A stretch of DNA of 64,000 bases, taken from contig NZ_BBWZ01000008.1 in the NCBI RefSeq assembly GCF_001015055.1, forward strand, positions 111,086 through 175,085, in the 5' to 3' direction. Made by a program: the position numbers and the translations under genes. The notes beneath the pieces are model-generated. The model had not been told where the DNA came from, searched no databases, and saw only the letters and a list, made by a program, of their open reading frames with translations. Of this stretch, positions 34,836-43,008 are shown in pieces (position 1 is the first letter of the stretch; each line of letters begins with the position of its first letter). Origin of the DNA: Aneurinibacillus tyrosinisolvens. GTDB taxonomy: Bacteria; Bacillota; Bacilli; Aneurinibacillales; Aneurinibacillaceae.

Positions 34836-35273
34836 ATGGCTTATAGTTTTCAACATGAACTTAGATTAGTTATGTACAGTTACAATATCAGTATGGATGA
34901 TATTGCTAGTGGATTAGGTTGCTTTTCATCTAAAATTGAATATTACATGATTGCCGAAACTATTGATAAAACGCCAGAATCAGAAGCATTCGTTTCGATG
35001 CTATATGATTTTGTACATGGTATTTGCAAGAAATCAACAGGGTTTGAATCATGGTTTAGTTATGTTACGGGTGTCTATGACAATGTTGAATTTGATGATT
35101 ATGTCATTTTCAACTATCAAGCGAATACGGTTTCCTTCATGCAAAAAGGACGAACTCGTACAAGAGAAACGAAAAGTTTCAATTTCAGAGATACAGAATC
35201 AATTAAACTATATCGTAAATGGTTTAATGAAGAATTTAAAGAATCAGATATGCCGATAGAGGAGATTAAATGA
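34836..35273 (+). CDS. Hypothetical protein
   Basis: 145 residues from ATG 34836 (ATGGAGGTAAACTAATA). The N-terminal part (HELRLVMYSYNISMDDIASGLGCFSSKIEYYM) has a helix-turn-helix-like rhythm; the rest is mixed alpha/beta with aromatic residues. A hairpin GGATTG...CAATCC at 35288-35314 may end the transcript. Function unknown. Confidence 0.6.
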   Translation: MAYSFQHELRLVMYSYNISMDDIASGLGCFSSKIEYYMIAETIDKTPESEAFVSMLYDFVHGICKKSTGFESWFSYVTGVYDNVEFDDYVIFNYQANTVSFMQKGRTRTRETKSFNFRDTESIKLYRKWFNEEFKESDMPIEEIK

Positions 35274-36162
35274 TAAAACTCTAATGAGGATTGTCTTAAA
35301 TGTATGGGCAATCCTTAAAGCATATTGCATTTTGTGTCATGTCGAACGTGTTCTCCCACATTCTCCCTTTGGCATGGCATAAAATGGAATATGTTTTGTT
35401 CATATATCCAATCTCCCCTTTTTAGAATGTTCGATTCTAAGTATTTATGGGCGTGTTAGAGAGTGGTAATGGTATGTCATTCTCTAACACATTCATCCTT
35501 TTCCTTTCATTGTGTATCACTCTAATATAAAGCCAGTGATATAGAATGAAGGGAATTTGCGTGGAGTTCCCTTCGCTTGTTTGAAGAGCACAATAGTACC
35601 AAATAAAGCATGTGTGTTTCTTTTGTTGGAGCATTAGAAACTCATAAGTTTTAGACGATTTTAGATGTAGCAAGTTCAATAAGTTGTTAGTAGTCATTAG
35701 CATTATGATTATCCTTTGTTGGAGCATTGGATTTTATAATGTTAAGGCAGGAAGTTTCATTGACTTTTACGAGCAGGTTGATGACTTTTGTAAATACTTC
35801 CAGAATTTTTGATTCTTATGTATGTTCAATCCTATCCTTAGACAGTAGGAGCGAACAAAGTGTATAAATTTCAACAATATTGTTTTAATAGTTGAGTTTA
35901 TCATTTAGATTTACCTCCAAAGTATGTATGTATAGGTGGGGTTCAACAGCAGGAATCCCACTCTATACGACTTTTTATAAGCGTGTCTTATTGAATGTTT
36001 AAGGTTAAGTAAGCATTGACTAATGGACGCTTCCATTGTCTCTGTAATAAATTCTTGAATGGCTATTAAGCGATGCATATCATTTGTATCGCCATTTTTT
36101 ATAAGAAGGGGATTATTCCCGTTTAGTTTTATAGAGTTAAAAAATTAAAGGAGGTGAGTAAT
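35274..36162. other. Large non-coding region before the head module
   Basis: About 890 bases without a credible gene. Contains hairpins (AGAATGTTCGATTCT at 35423-35437; GAAGGGAA...TTCCCTTC at 35547-35573), a direct repeat TTTGTTGGAGCATT at 35617 and 35716, and one TTTAGAATGTT at 35420 like the iteron core. It probably holds the promoter and leader of the head operon; I cannot place a convincing promoter. Confidence 0.5.
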
Positions 36163-36894
36163 GTGGCGTTATTAGACCGGGAGAATATAGTCAATATTGT
36201 TTTCATGAATCGGAATGAAGTGATGAAAGAATTAAAGGGTTATATAAATTATCTTTCAGCAATGGATGAAGCGATTCGAGAAGATGAATCTAAAGAACTT
36301 TTTTTAAAAAAGTTAGCTTTTCAACATATGGTGTCAGATTATAAATCCATTGAAGAAGATATCCTTTCCTTTGAGAATTTCACAAATCCAAAAAGGGTTG
36401 ATGATTTTGAAAATGGATTTGCCAAAAGTGTTTTTCATTCAACGAGTTTACCAAAGTCATTGAAAATTTTAGAGGATGGGGCTATTCGCCAGGTAAGGGA
36501 ACCAAAACTATATTTCTCTCATGAATCACCGACTTATTTCTATCACGTTCTAACCTTATGGAGTAATGAATGGCTGGAATCCCTTAACTATACAGGTAAC
36601 ATGATTACTTTCAGTTGTAATATCAGTGATATTGACTACATGAAACATATAGGGTGGGAAGATTATAGTCCATTCTTGCCGGATAAAGTGTTACATGCCT
36701 ATATAAAATCGAAGCATCCTGATCTTGAACGATCTCCACATATTGAGATTACTATTGAACAGGATTTGCCATTATCTAAAATAAATCGGTTTTATTTTAT
36801 TAAAGGGTATCAAGTACATCAACTTTACAACAGAGTGGATGATGATTCATGGTCTGTTTATACATTTAAAGATAGGGTGGTTAGTCATGGCTAA
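36163..36894 (+). CDS. ADP-ribosyltransferase-like paralogue 1
   Basis: 243 residues from GTG 36163 (AAAGGAGGTGAGTAAT upstream; a GTG three codons earlier is possible). A helical N-terminal half is followed by a block that fits the ADP-ribosyltransferase H-S-E scheme: VFHSTSLPKSLKILEDGAI (His92), LYFSHESPTYFY (Ser119) and HIEITIEQDLPLSKINRFYF (Glu195, six residues before Asp). Three more proteins in this cluster share these points and the KRIY-type C-terminus. Such enzymes transfer ADP-ribose from NAD to a target. Catalysis is inferred from motifs alone. The next gene overlaps by 8 bases. Confidence 0.65.
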   Translation: MALLDRENIVNIVFMNRNEVMKELKGYINYLSAMDEAIREDESKELFLKKLAFQHMVSDYKSIEEDILSFENFTNPKRVDDFENGFAKSVFHSTSLPKSLKILEDGAIRQVREPKLYFSHESPTYFYHVLTLWSNEWLESLNYTGNMITFSCNISDIDYMKHIGWEDYSPFLPDKVLHAYIKSKHPDLERSPHIEITIEQDLPLSKINRFYFIKGYQVHQLYNRVDDDSWSVYTFKDRVVSHG

Positions 36895-37141
36895 AGCAAA
36901 AAAAGTAGTAGAACAAAAAGTTCAATTAGATGAAACACTGGTTGAAAGTTTATTTTCTAAAATTGATTCATTGAATAAATTAGATGGTCAATACGCTGGT
37001 TTAATGAAAATTATTCCGATTGATGACTATAAATATATGCAAACTCAATTGTCAAAGGAAGTAAAAGAAACCTATTCAACGATTAGAGAGCAAGTTGGAA
37101 TCGAAGGTATTAAGGAAATATTTGATAAACATTTAAAATAG
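36887..37141 (+). CDS. Small helical partner protein 1
   Basis: 84 residues, ATG 36887 inside the end of the previous gene. Lys/Glu-rich helices (MAKAKKVVEQKVQLDETLVE) and no membrane segment. Each ADP-ribosyltransferase-like gene in this cluster is next to such a small helical gene, which suggests a binding partner, inhibitor or packaging escort. This is inference from gene order. Confidence 0.6.
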   Translation: MAKAKKVVEQKVQLDETLVESLFSKIDSLNKLDGQYAGLMKIIPIDDYKYMQTQLSKEVKETYSTIREQVGIEGIKEIFDKHLK

Positions 37142-37164
37142 TGGAAATAAAGGAGAGTCATACA

Positions 37165-37401
37165 ATGTCTGAATTTGATTACGGCGTAGGTTATATGGAA
37201 GGTGTAGGTCATAACTTTATTCTTGCTTTAAAAGAAGAAGGTGCAAATTTCAGTGATGGGCATTTGCATAAAATCAATGGACAAGATTATAAGAGTTCCA
37301 TTGAAGAATTAAGAAAAGAAGGATATAAGATTTTTATTTTATTAAGAAATTTTTATATCGTTGATGATATTTTTGCCGAAAAAATAAAGGGGGTTAAATA
37401 A
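37165..37401 (+). CDS. Hypothetical small protein before the scaffold gene
   Basis: 78 residues from ATG 37165 (AAAGGAGAGTCATACA); the frame opens 24 bases earlier without a site. Acidic/Gly-rich N-terminus (MSEFDYGVGYMEGVGHNFIL), then an alpha/beta tail. Its stop overlaps the start of the scaffold gene, so it belongs to the head operon. Confidence 0.6.
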   Translation: MSEFDYGVGYMEGVGHNFILALKEEGANFSDGHLHKINGQDYKSSIEELRKEGYKIFILLRNFYIVDDIFAEKIKGVK

Positions 37402-37976
37402 TGGAGAACGAAGAAAAGCAAACAGAAGAGGTTATTGACCAAAAGCAAGAGGAGCAGGGTAAACAAGAAGAACAAAAGCAAGAAGAAACGCAGGAGCAGG
37501 GCAAGGTTGAGGATAAGAAAGAGGAAGAACAACCACCTTCTGATGAAGCGAAGGGTAAAACTTTCACGGAGGAAGAAGTCAATACTCTTGTTCAAGATGG
37601 TAAACAAGAGTTATTGAGCGAAATTGAACAGCTTAAAGCACAAATTAAGGAACTGGAACAATATAAACCAGTTGATAAAACTCCTGATCAATTACAAATT
37701 GAAAAGGATAGAGCAGAAATCTTCTCTGAAAAGGTTGATTTAGCTTTACAAAAGTCGGAACTTTCTGATTTTAAACAGTTTATCAGCGGTTCAACAATTG
37801 AAGAAGTGAATGCTTCTATTGATGCATTTAAGAAACTTCTCAATCAACGTGATTTAAACAATGGTTATCAGCCAGAAGGTGACGCCAATGCAGGTAAGAA
37901 AGCAGATGCTTATGAAACTGCAAAAAAGAATGGTGATTATAAAGGCATGTTTGGAGCGTTATTATCTAGGAAGTAA
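37401..37976 (+). CDS. Capsid scaffold protein
   Basis: 191 residues. The first third is almost purely Glu, Lys and Gln (QTEEVIDQKQEEQGKQEEQK), then a coiled coil around residues 60-110 (LVQDGKQELLSEIEQLKAQIK), and a C-terminal part ending in YKGMFGALLSRK. Acidic coiled-coil proteins of this size directly before the major capsid gene are phage scaffolding proteins (DUF4355 type), which direct shell assembly and then leave. ATG overlaps the preceding stop. Confidence 0.85.
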   Translation: MENEEKQTEEVIDQKQEEQGKQEEQKQEETQEQGKVEDKKEEEQPPSDEAKGKTFTEEEVNTLVQDGKQELLSEIEQLKAQIKELEQYKPVDKTPDQLQIEKDRAEIFSEKVDLALQKSELSDFKQFISGSTIEEVNASIDAFKKLLNQRDLNNGYQPEGDANAGKKADAYETAKKNGDYKGMFGALLSRK

Positions 37977-38032
37977 AATTTCTAGATTTTAATTATATAT
38001 TCATTTAAAAAAATTATTGGAGGTATTATATT

Positions 38033-38893
38033 ATGGGATTTTCTAGTAGCGATTATGTTGTTGGTCAGGTGCATGATTTAAAACAAGGGTTGATTGACGT
38101 TAACCCAGAAAGAACTCCTTTTCTTAACTTGCTTCTTGCTAAAACTGTATCAGCAGCAGGAGCAACGGTGAACTGGATTGAAAAAGAAATTGATGAGACA
38201 ACAGCAGTAACAATGCAAGAGGGTGGAGATCGTCCAGCATACAAAAAGGACACTCTAAGCCCAATGAATAACAATTTGGAACTTTTTGGTGCTACAGCAG
38301 AAGTAACGCATACTGCACAAGCATCTACAGCGAGTGGTATTACAGATTTGATGAATTACGAAGTGGCGAACAAAACTTCTTCTCTTAAACGTCGAATCGA
38401 AGACAAACTTCTTCATGGTACAAAAGGTTTCGCTACCGGAACCTACACTACAGATGGAGTATTCAATCTTATTAATGCTGCAAACCGTGTAACTACTACG
38501 GCTCTTGTTGCAGATGATTTTGAAACTATGCTTTCTAAAACTTATGATGCAGGAGTTAACTACAATCAAATCGTTTTCTGTAATGCTTTCATGAAAAAGA
38601 AAATTAATAGTTTTGGTGTTGTTACGTTCCTTGCTCGTGAAAAGATGCTTGGTTTCGATGTTAGTATCTATTCTTCTGCTTTTGGAGATGTAACATTTAT
38701 TGACGTTCCAAAAATGACTACAAACGAAATGTTTGTTGCGAATCCTGATTTCTTTGAGCTTCCTGAATTAATTCCTTTCCAAGGTGTTGTTCAAGGTGCT
38801 AATGGCTCTAAAACAGCAATCTACATTGAAACTCAAGTTGGACTTAAACTTCTTAATAGTAAAGCAGCAGCTTCTTTGAAAGTTACAGCTTAA
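38033..38893 (+). CDS. Major capsid protein, SU10/DUF5309 type
   Basis: 286 residues. The N-terminal VHDLKQGLIDVNPERTPFLNLLL (D-x-x-P-x-x-T-P) and the following VNWIEKEIDET...EGGDRPAYKKDTLSPMNNN belong to the SU10-like major capsid family with the HK97 fold. The middle carries the DLMNYEVANKTSSLKRRIEDKLLHG helix, and the end a beta-rich domain. It forms the shell. ATG 38033 behind TTGGAGGTATTATATT. No capsid protease gene is seen nearby, which is usual for this family. A terminator follows. Confidence 0.88.
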   Translation: MGFSSSDYVVGQVHDLKQGLIDVNPERTPFLNLLLAKTVSAAGATVNWIEKEIDETTAVTMQEGGDRPAYKKDTLSPMNNNLELFGATAEVTHTAQASTASGITDLMNYEVANKTSSLKRRIEDKLLHGTKGFATGTYTTDGVFNLINAANRVTTTALVADDFETMLSKTYDAGVNYNQIVFCNAFMKKKINSFGVVTFLAREKMLGFDVSIYSSAFGDVTFIDVPKMTTNEMFVANPDFFELPELIPFQGVVQGANGSKTAIYIETQVGLKLLNSKAAASLKVTA

Positions 38894-38908
38894 TTAATAC
38901 ATAACATG

Positions 38909-38948
38909 AGAAGGCAGGGGAAACCTTGTCTTCTTTTTATTTTTTTTT
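38909..38948 (+). terminator. Terminator after the capsid gene
   Basis: AGAAGGCAGG-GGAAA-CCTTGTCTTCT followed by a T-rich tail. Confidence 0.75.
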
Positions 38949-38981
38949 ATTCAATTTTATAACTAAAGGTGTTGAAAAAGT

Positions 38982-39155
38982 ATGAAATCCATTCGATTTT
39001 ATTGTAGTCATTGTATGAACATTACAAGCATGTTGGAAACGGTTGATGAAATTACAAGCAAATTGAAAATGATTGATAAATGTTGTAATGACGGACAGTT
39101 GAAACCAATTATTTTAAATAATTTCAAAGGTAAAAATCAGGAGGCAAGGAAATGA
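38982..39155 (+). CDS. 57-residue Cys-containing protein
   Basis: MKSIRFYCSHCMNITSMLET start with CSHC and a later CC pair, a possible zinc-binding ribbon or knuckle. The stop overlaps the next start (ATGA). Start supported only by AAAGGTGTTGAAAAAGT. Function unknown. Confidence 0.45.
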   Translation: MKSIRFYCSHCMNITSMLETVDEITSKLKMIDKCCNDGQLKPIILNNFKGKNQEARK

Positions 39156-39364
39156 AGAAAATTAGTCAGGTGGAAATGGAAAAAAGAGAACAATTTGTTA
39201 CATTGCGTAGACGTAAAAAACTTCAGGCAAAAACCGTAGCAGAATATATAGGGTGTTCGCAAGCCCTTATTTCTAAGTATGAGCGTGGAGAATCATACAT
39301 GAGTGAAGTAAAGGTTAAATTGTACGAGAAATTTATTACAGATTATGAAGAAAAAAGAGAGTGA
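39152..39364 (+). CDS. Xre-family HTH protein
   Basis: 70 residues with HTH_3 pattern: FVTLRRRKKLQAKTVAEYIGCSQALISKYERGESYMSEVKV. Start ATG 39152, AGGAGGCAAGGAA upstream. A small regulator placed between the capsid gene and the ADP-ribosyltransferase cluster; it may control that cluster. A terminator follows at 39411. Confidence 0.8.
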   Translation: MKKISQVEMEKREQFVTLRRRKKLQAKTVAEYIGCSQALISKYERGESYMSEVKVKLYEKFITDYEEKRE

Positions 39365-39410
39365 TAAATAAACCAATGGAGGTGAAAAAGTGAAGAGTGT
39401 TAAAACATAG

Positions 39411-39447
39411 TTCTCCTTATGTACCCACACATAAGGAGAATTTTTTA
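39411..39447 (+). terminator. Intrinsic terminator
   Basis: TTCTCCTTATGT-ACCCAC-ACATAAGGAGAA followed by T6; very stable. Confidence 0.9.
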
Positions 39448-39523
39448 TTTAATTTTATTTCAATGTCGTGTCTAGTGAACTTTGTGGGATAAGGGAATGC
39501 GTGTTTAGTTCTTCACGTATTCT

Positions 39524-40483
39524 ATGCAACAAGATATCAAAGCTAAATATCCTGTTCATTGTGCCAATGAGGAAAAAGGGAAATACAAAATGATGATGAG
39601 TCCCGATATTGATTCATTCTTTTCATGTGCAATGCTGAATTGCTTGATGGATTATGAGACAAAATTTTTCTTTAATTATGGTAAATTATATGCCCATGAA
39701 TCGGTTGATTTAAAGAGTTTTAATCTAGATCAGCTACTTGCCGTGGATTTAGATGTGATTTATCAATATGAAAAAGATAAATGGATTAAATGTTGGGGAA
39801 ATCATTTAACGAAAATGTGTCCACAAGACATAGAGAATCCCGAATGTGCAAACTTAAATCAAATTGTCGGTGCAATGAGAAGTGACGGTAATCGAATTAC
39901 ATACAGTCAAAAGAAACGAGCGATTAGTACAGCCATACAAATTGCTTCTTACTATGATTTATTTAGAAGGGAAGATGGCAGCCCTAAAACGCTTATAGAA
40001 AGTCAGAAGATGTTTCTATGGTGTGTAGATGCTATGTTTGTCGCTGGTAAATCTGAATCGTTCGGACATATGGCAAAACAGTTTATGAAAGAGTTAGATT
40101 TTGAATGTATCTCAGATGTTTTAAATAAGCCCAGGAATGACTTTTATAAATTCATGGATCAATACAATATTACAGCTAGAAATGGACGTATATGGATTGA
40201 TTCTGAGGGTTATATGCGTAGCACAATCAATTTAGATCAATTGCAGGAAGAGGTATTTCCTAGAATGGATTTATCTTTACCGGATGGCAAGTTTATTGAA
40301 ATTGCTTCATTCAGAACACCAAGAATCAGTAAGAATGATAATAATTTAGACAATAACAAGATGAAATACGTTAGAAAAAGCCCAAACCTTTTTACAAGTG
40401 TACTGCCTTATAAAAATCAAATCAGATTTTCTATTCTTGAAGAAACAAAAAATGGTGGAGAACATTTATTAACAGTTCGATAA
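39524..40483 (+). CDS. DHH-phosphoesterase-like protein (tentative)
   Basis: 319 residues. MMMSPDIDSFFSCAML (Asp28, Asp30) resembles DHH motif I, LLAVDLDVI (Asp75, Asp77) motif II and CWGNHLT (Asn93-His94) motif III of RecJ/DHH phosphoesterases, which cut nucleic acids or cyclic dinucleotides. The third motif is a GNH rather than DHH, so activity is uncertain. The rest is helical and unrecognised. The start at 39524 has no good ribosome site; an ATG at 39590 (GAGGAAAAAGGGAAA upstream) is possible but would remove part of the N-terminus. The preceding spacer has GATAAGGGAA at 39488. Confidence 0.45.
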   Translation: MQQDIKAKYPVHCANEEKGKYKMMMSPDIDSFFSCAMLNCLMDYETKFFFNYGKLYAHESVDLKSFNLDQLLAVDLDVIYQYEKDKWIKCWGNHLTKMCPQDIENPECANLNQIVGAMRSDGNRITYSQKKRAISTAIQIASYYDLFRREDGSPKTLIESQKMFLWCVDAMFVAGKSESFGHMAKQFMKELDFECISDVLNKPRNDFYKFMDQYNITARNGRIWIDSEGYMRSTINLDQLQEEVFPRMDLSLPDGKFIEIASFRTPRISKNDNNLDNNKMKYVRKSPNLFTSVLPYKNQIRFSILEETKNGGEHLLTVR

Positions 40484-40503
40484 GCTAAACGGGAGGATTT
40501 ATT

Positions 40504-41334
40504 ATGGAGAAATTGAATGGTTCAAATTTGCGTCAATATAGGGAGCTATTAGGAATTAGCATTGAAACGATGGCAAAGAAAACAGGTATGGAAGAAAATG
40601 AGATTATTGAGTTTGAAAATGATGATTCAACGGAATTACATGGCCTCCAATATGCTTATTTAACAATCATCGGTATCGCATTAGATAATAAAAAAGGCAG
40701 GAAACCCATTAAGGATAGAATTGAAAGTACGAAAATCGTTCTTTTCGATGAAGTAAAGAAACAGTTTTTCCAAGATTCAATTCATTATGATGCAATGGAT
40801 TTAGTTATTAAAAATACACCAGAATATAGGGAAACTTATGAGGCGAAATTGGTGATGAGTCCCCTATTTTATGCAGGATTAGAGAAGGATGTCGAGGAAT
40901 TAGAGGCGTCTTTTTTTGTTGCAAAGGATACGGACAAATACCATTCTACTTTTTTAAATCGGGCATATCGAATCCTTAATGATGAAATGCTTCAATCGAA
41001 TAGAAACGCAACGACGAATGATTATAACCGATTGTATTTTTCTCATTGGGCTACTTACTTTTACAATATGTTACTTTGGGCAATGTCCGAATATTGGGGA
41101 TGTGCTAATTATCACGGAAATGTAGTTACCTTTGTCGCTGATTTAAGTGATGCTGATTACAAAATAAAAGATTTTGGCAATGGCAATATGGATTTATCTG
41201 AGTTATTTATAAATGGTGATTTACCTTTGTCTAAAGTGAAACGGATTTACCATGTAAAAGAATTAAATCTCTGTGAAGTATATGAGCAAATAGAAGAAGG
41301 TAAATGGAAACAATATAGATTTTTAAAAGGTTAA
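40504..41334 (+). CDS. ADP-ribosyltransferase-like paralogue 2 with N-terminal HTH
   Basis: 276 residues. Residues 6-60 form an Xre-type HTH (LRQYRELLGISIETMAKKTG, then MEENEIIEFENDD), fused to the same C-terminal domain as paralogue 1: KYHSTFLNRAYRILNDEM (His147), LYFSHWATYFYNMLLW (Ser180), LSELFINGDLPLSKVKRIYH (Glu233, six residues before Asp). YFSH and TYFY are shared word for word with paralogue 1. The fusion suggests self-regulation or DNA targeting. The domain identity is inferred from motifs. ATG 40504 has ACGGGAGGATTTATT upstream. Confidence 0.65.
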   Translation: MEKLNGSNLRQYRELLGISIETMAKKTGMEENEIIEFENDDSTELHGLQYAYLTIIGIALDNKKGRKPIKDRIESTKIVLFDEVKKQFFQDSIHYDAMDLVIKNTPEYRETYEAKLVMSPLFYAGLEKDVEELEASFFVAKDTDKYHSTFLNRAYRILNDEMLQSNRNATTNDYNRLYFSHWATYFYNMLLWAMSEYWGCANYHGNVVTFVADLSDADYKIKDFGNGNMDLSELFINGDLPLSKVKRIYHVKELNLCEVYEQIEEGKWKQYRFLKG

Positions 41335-41396
41335 CTAGATAAAGAGAAATTCAAGAATTTATTACAGGAACAATAAAAAATAAACAAGGAGATTTA

Positions 41397-41591
41397 ATGA
41401 TGAGCCAAAACAATGACTTACAGTCGGACTTAAAATTAATCATTAAGAAATTAGAAAGCATTGAGGAAGACATGTTTAAAATTCGTGACAATTTCAAAGA
41501 GGTTAGTGGTTATGTCGTAACTTTATCGCATTATGTTGAGGAATTGGATAGGAAAATTAATGGTCAAGGGGTTCAAAAATTCTTAAATTAA
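41397..41591 (+). CDS. Small helical partner protein 2
   Basis: 64 residues of heptad-patterned helix (LKLIIKKLESIEEDMFKIRD), probably a coiled coil. AAGGAG 6 bases before ATG 41397. One of several small helical genes alternating with the ADP-ribosyltransferase-like genes. Confidence 0.6.
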   Translation: MMSQNNDLQSDLKLIIKKLESIEEDMFKIRDNFKEVSGYVVTLSHYVEELDRKINGQGVQKFLN

Positions 41592-41615
41592 TAAACTAAT
41601 GGAGGGTTAAACCTA

Positions 41616-41942
41616 ATGGATAAGAAATTAACTGAAGAATTTAAATCTTTGGAGCAAATAGCGAAGGAATCAAGAGAAGAACATGATGCTTTTCGTGATT
41701 ACGTCAAGTCAAGAATCAATTCGATTCAGAAAGTAACAGAAGAAGTAAAGGAAAGTACAAAAGAGACGAGGGAACATGTAAAAGAAATGGAACTCAATCT
41801 TTCTCTTTTAAAGGAAAACAAGTCACGTTTAGATCAAATGCTTACAGATAGTGGGGTGGATTTAGAATCTATTCCAGAATATACAGATGAAGAATTATCC
41901 GCTACATTAGATCGTTTAATTGAGGAGACAAAAAGCAAATGA
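41616..41942 (+). CDS. Coiled-coil protein
   Basis: 108 residues, nearly all charged helix (EFKSLEQIAKESREEHDAFR; VKEMELNLSLLKENKSRLDQ), a clear coiled coil. Start behind ATGGAGGGTTAAACCTA. It overlaps the next gene by 4 bases (ATGA), so it is translated together with paralogue 3. It could be a partner or scaffold for that enzyme. Confidence 0.65.
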   Translation: MDKKLTEEFKSLEQIAKESREEHDAFRDYVKSRINSIQKVTEEVKESTKETREHVKEMELNLSLLKENKSRLDQMLTDSGVDLESIPEYTDEELSATLDRLIEETKSK

Positions 41943-42727
41943 ATACTAATGGATTGAATGTACAGGATTTAGGACTACAAAATAAGTGGGCATTGATGGG
42001 TTTATTTAAAAAGGAAATGGAACGTTCTGCTAAAGATGATGTTACAGTCAATACAGACCCGGAAAATAAAAAACATTATAAAACAAGGGTTGCTCAAGAT
42101 TTTTATATCCATGCAAATCGTGTTATAACCGAGTATTTAAGCAAAGTAGAGGAAGAAATATTTAATACATCTTCTATACATGATGATATTCTTTACCATA
42201 CTACACCAATAAGCCACGGCTTTAATATCCTTATGTCTCATAGTATTAAGACAAGAAATGATGAGAATGGCATTAAAAGAATAAACGATGATGACATGTT
42301 TTCCAGCATTGGGAAGGTGTTTTTATCTCCTACTGTTGGTTTTTTTATGAGTCAGATTTGTGGAGTAGGCAGCAAAAACTATATGGGTGATGCTCTTATT
42401 TTTTGTATTGATAAAAACAAAATAATGAATGACTTACATAAAAGATTTAGTTATGTCACAAAGGAAATTAAAGAAGCGTATCTTGAAACCCCTGCCAGTA
42501 TCCCCAATGCAAAGGTTTTACAATATGTAGAGGAATATTTAGGGTGTCCAGTATTAAATGAGGTTGAATATTTTAGCACAAGTGATATTCCTCTTGAGTA
42601 TGTAAAACGTATTTATCATATCAAATTGTTAGATACAAATTGTGTCATAGATTTATGTGGCGAAGATGAGTGGAAACTTTATAAATTAGGGAGTTCAAGA
42701 AATAAATTAACTGGTCAAGGGGTGTAA
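41939..42727 (+). CDS. ADP-ribosyltransferase-like paralogue 3
   Basis: 262 residues. DILYHTTPISHGFNILMSHSI (His87), GKVFLSPTVGFFM (Ser130), and VLNEVEYFSTSDIPLEYVKRIYHIK (Glu210, six residues before Asp216) give the three conserved points of the cluster. The stretch LQYVEEYLGCPVLN closely resembles paralogue 4 (MKYIEDILHGCPVMD), so 3 and 4 are the youngest pair. The N-terminal part is helical. Catalysis unproven. Confidence 0.65.
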   Translation: MNTNGLNVQDLGLQNKWALMGLFKKEMERSAKDDVTVNTDPENKKHYKTRVAQDFYIHANRVITEYLSKVEEEIFNTSSIHDDILYHTTPISHGFNILMSHSIKTRNDENGIKRINDDDMFSSIGKVFLSPTVGFFMSQICGVGSKNYMGDALIFCIDKNKIMNDLHKRFSYVTKEIKEAYLETPASIPNAKVLQYVEEYLGCPVLNEVEYFSTSDIPLEYVKRIYHIKLLDTNCVIDLCGEDEWKLYKLGSSRNKLTGQGV

Positions 42728-42732
42728 TGAAC

Positions 42733-43008
42733 ATGGATAAATATGCTTCTGCTAATGAAATATTTGTCGCATACGTTAAAGAGAGGGAATATTTTGAATC
42801 ATTAACTACGGATGAAGCCATTGCAAAGTTAAATGAAATGGGAGAAGAATTACAAACTGCCCCAAAAAAGAAAGCAGAGAAATTAAGAAAGAAAATACAA
42901 CATCATGTAGATGAGGCAAGGAAAGCACGAGATTTTTATAGGTATGAGGTGACATATCTAACGGAAGAAGAAATAGATAAATGTTTAGGGGAATTGAGCA
43001 ATGAATAG
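42733..43008 (+). CDS. Small helical partner protein 3
   Basis: 91 residues (MDKYASANEIFVAYVKEREY start), charged helices with KKKAEKLRKKIQHHVDEARK. I take ATG 42733, 9 bases after AAGGGG; an ATG two codons earlier overlaps the site. It overlaps paralogue 4 by 8 bases. Confidence 0.6.
   Translation: MDKYASANEIFVAYVKEREYFESLTTDEAIAKLNEMGEELQTAPKKKAEKLRKKIQHHVDEARKARDFYRYEVTYLTEEEIDKCLGELSNE

Noticed and set aside
35437..35727. 96-codon minus-strand ORF
   Set aside because: No start signal and low-complexity sequence; neighbouring repeats suggest regulatory DNA.
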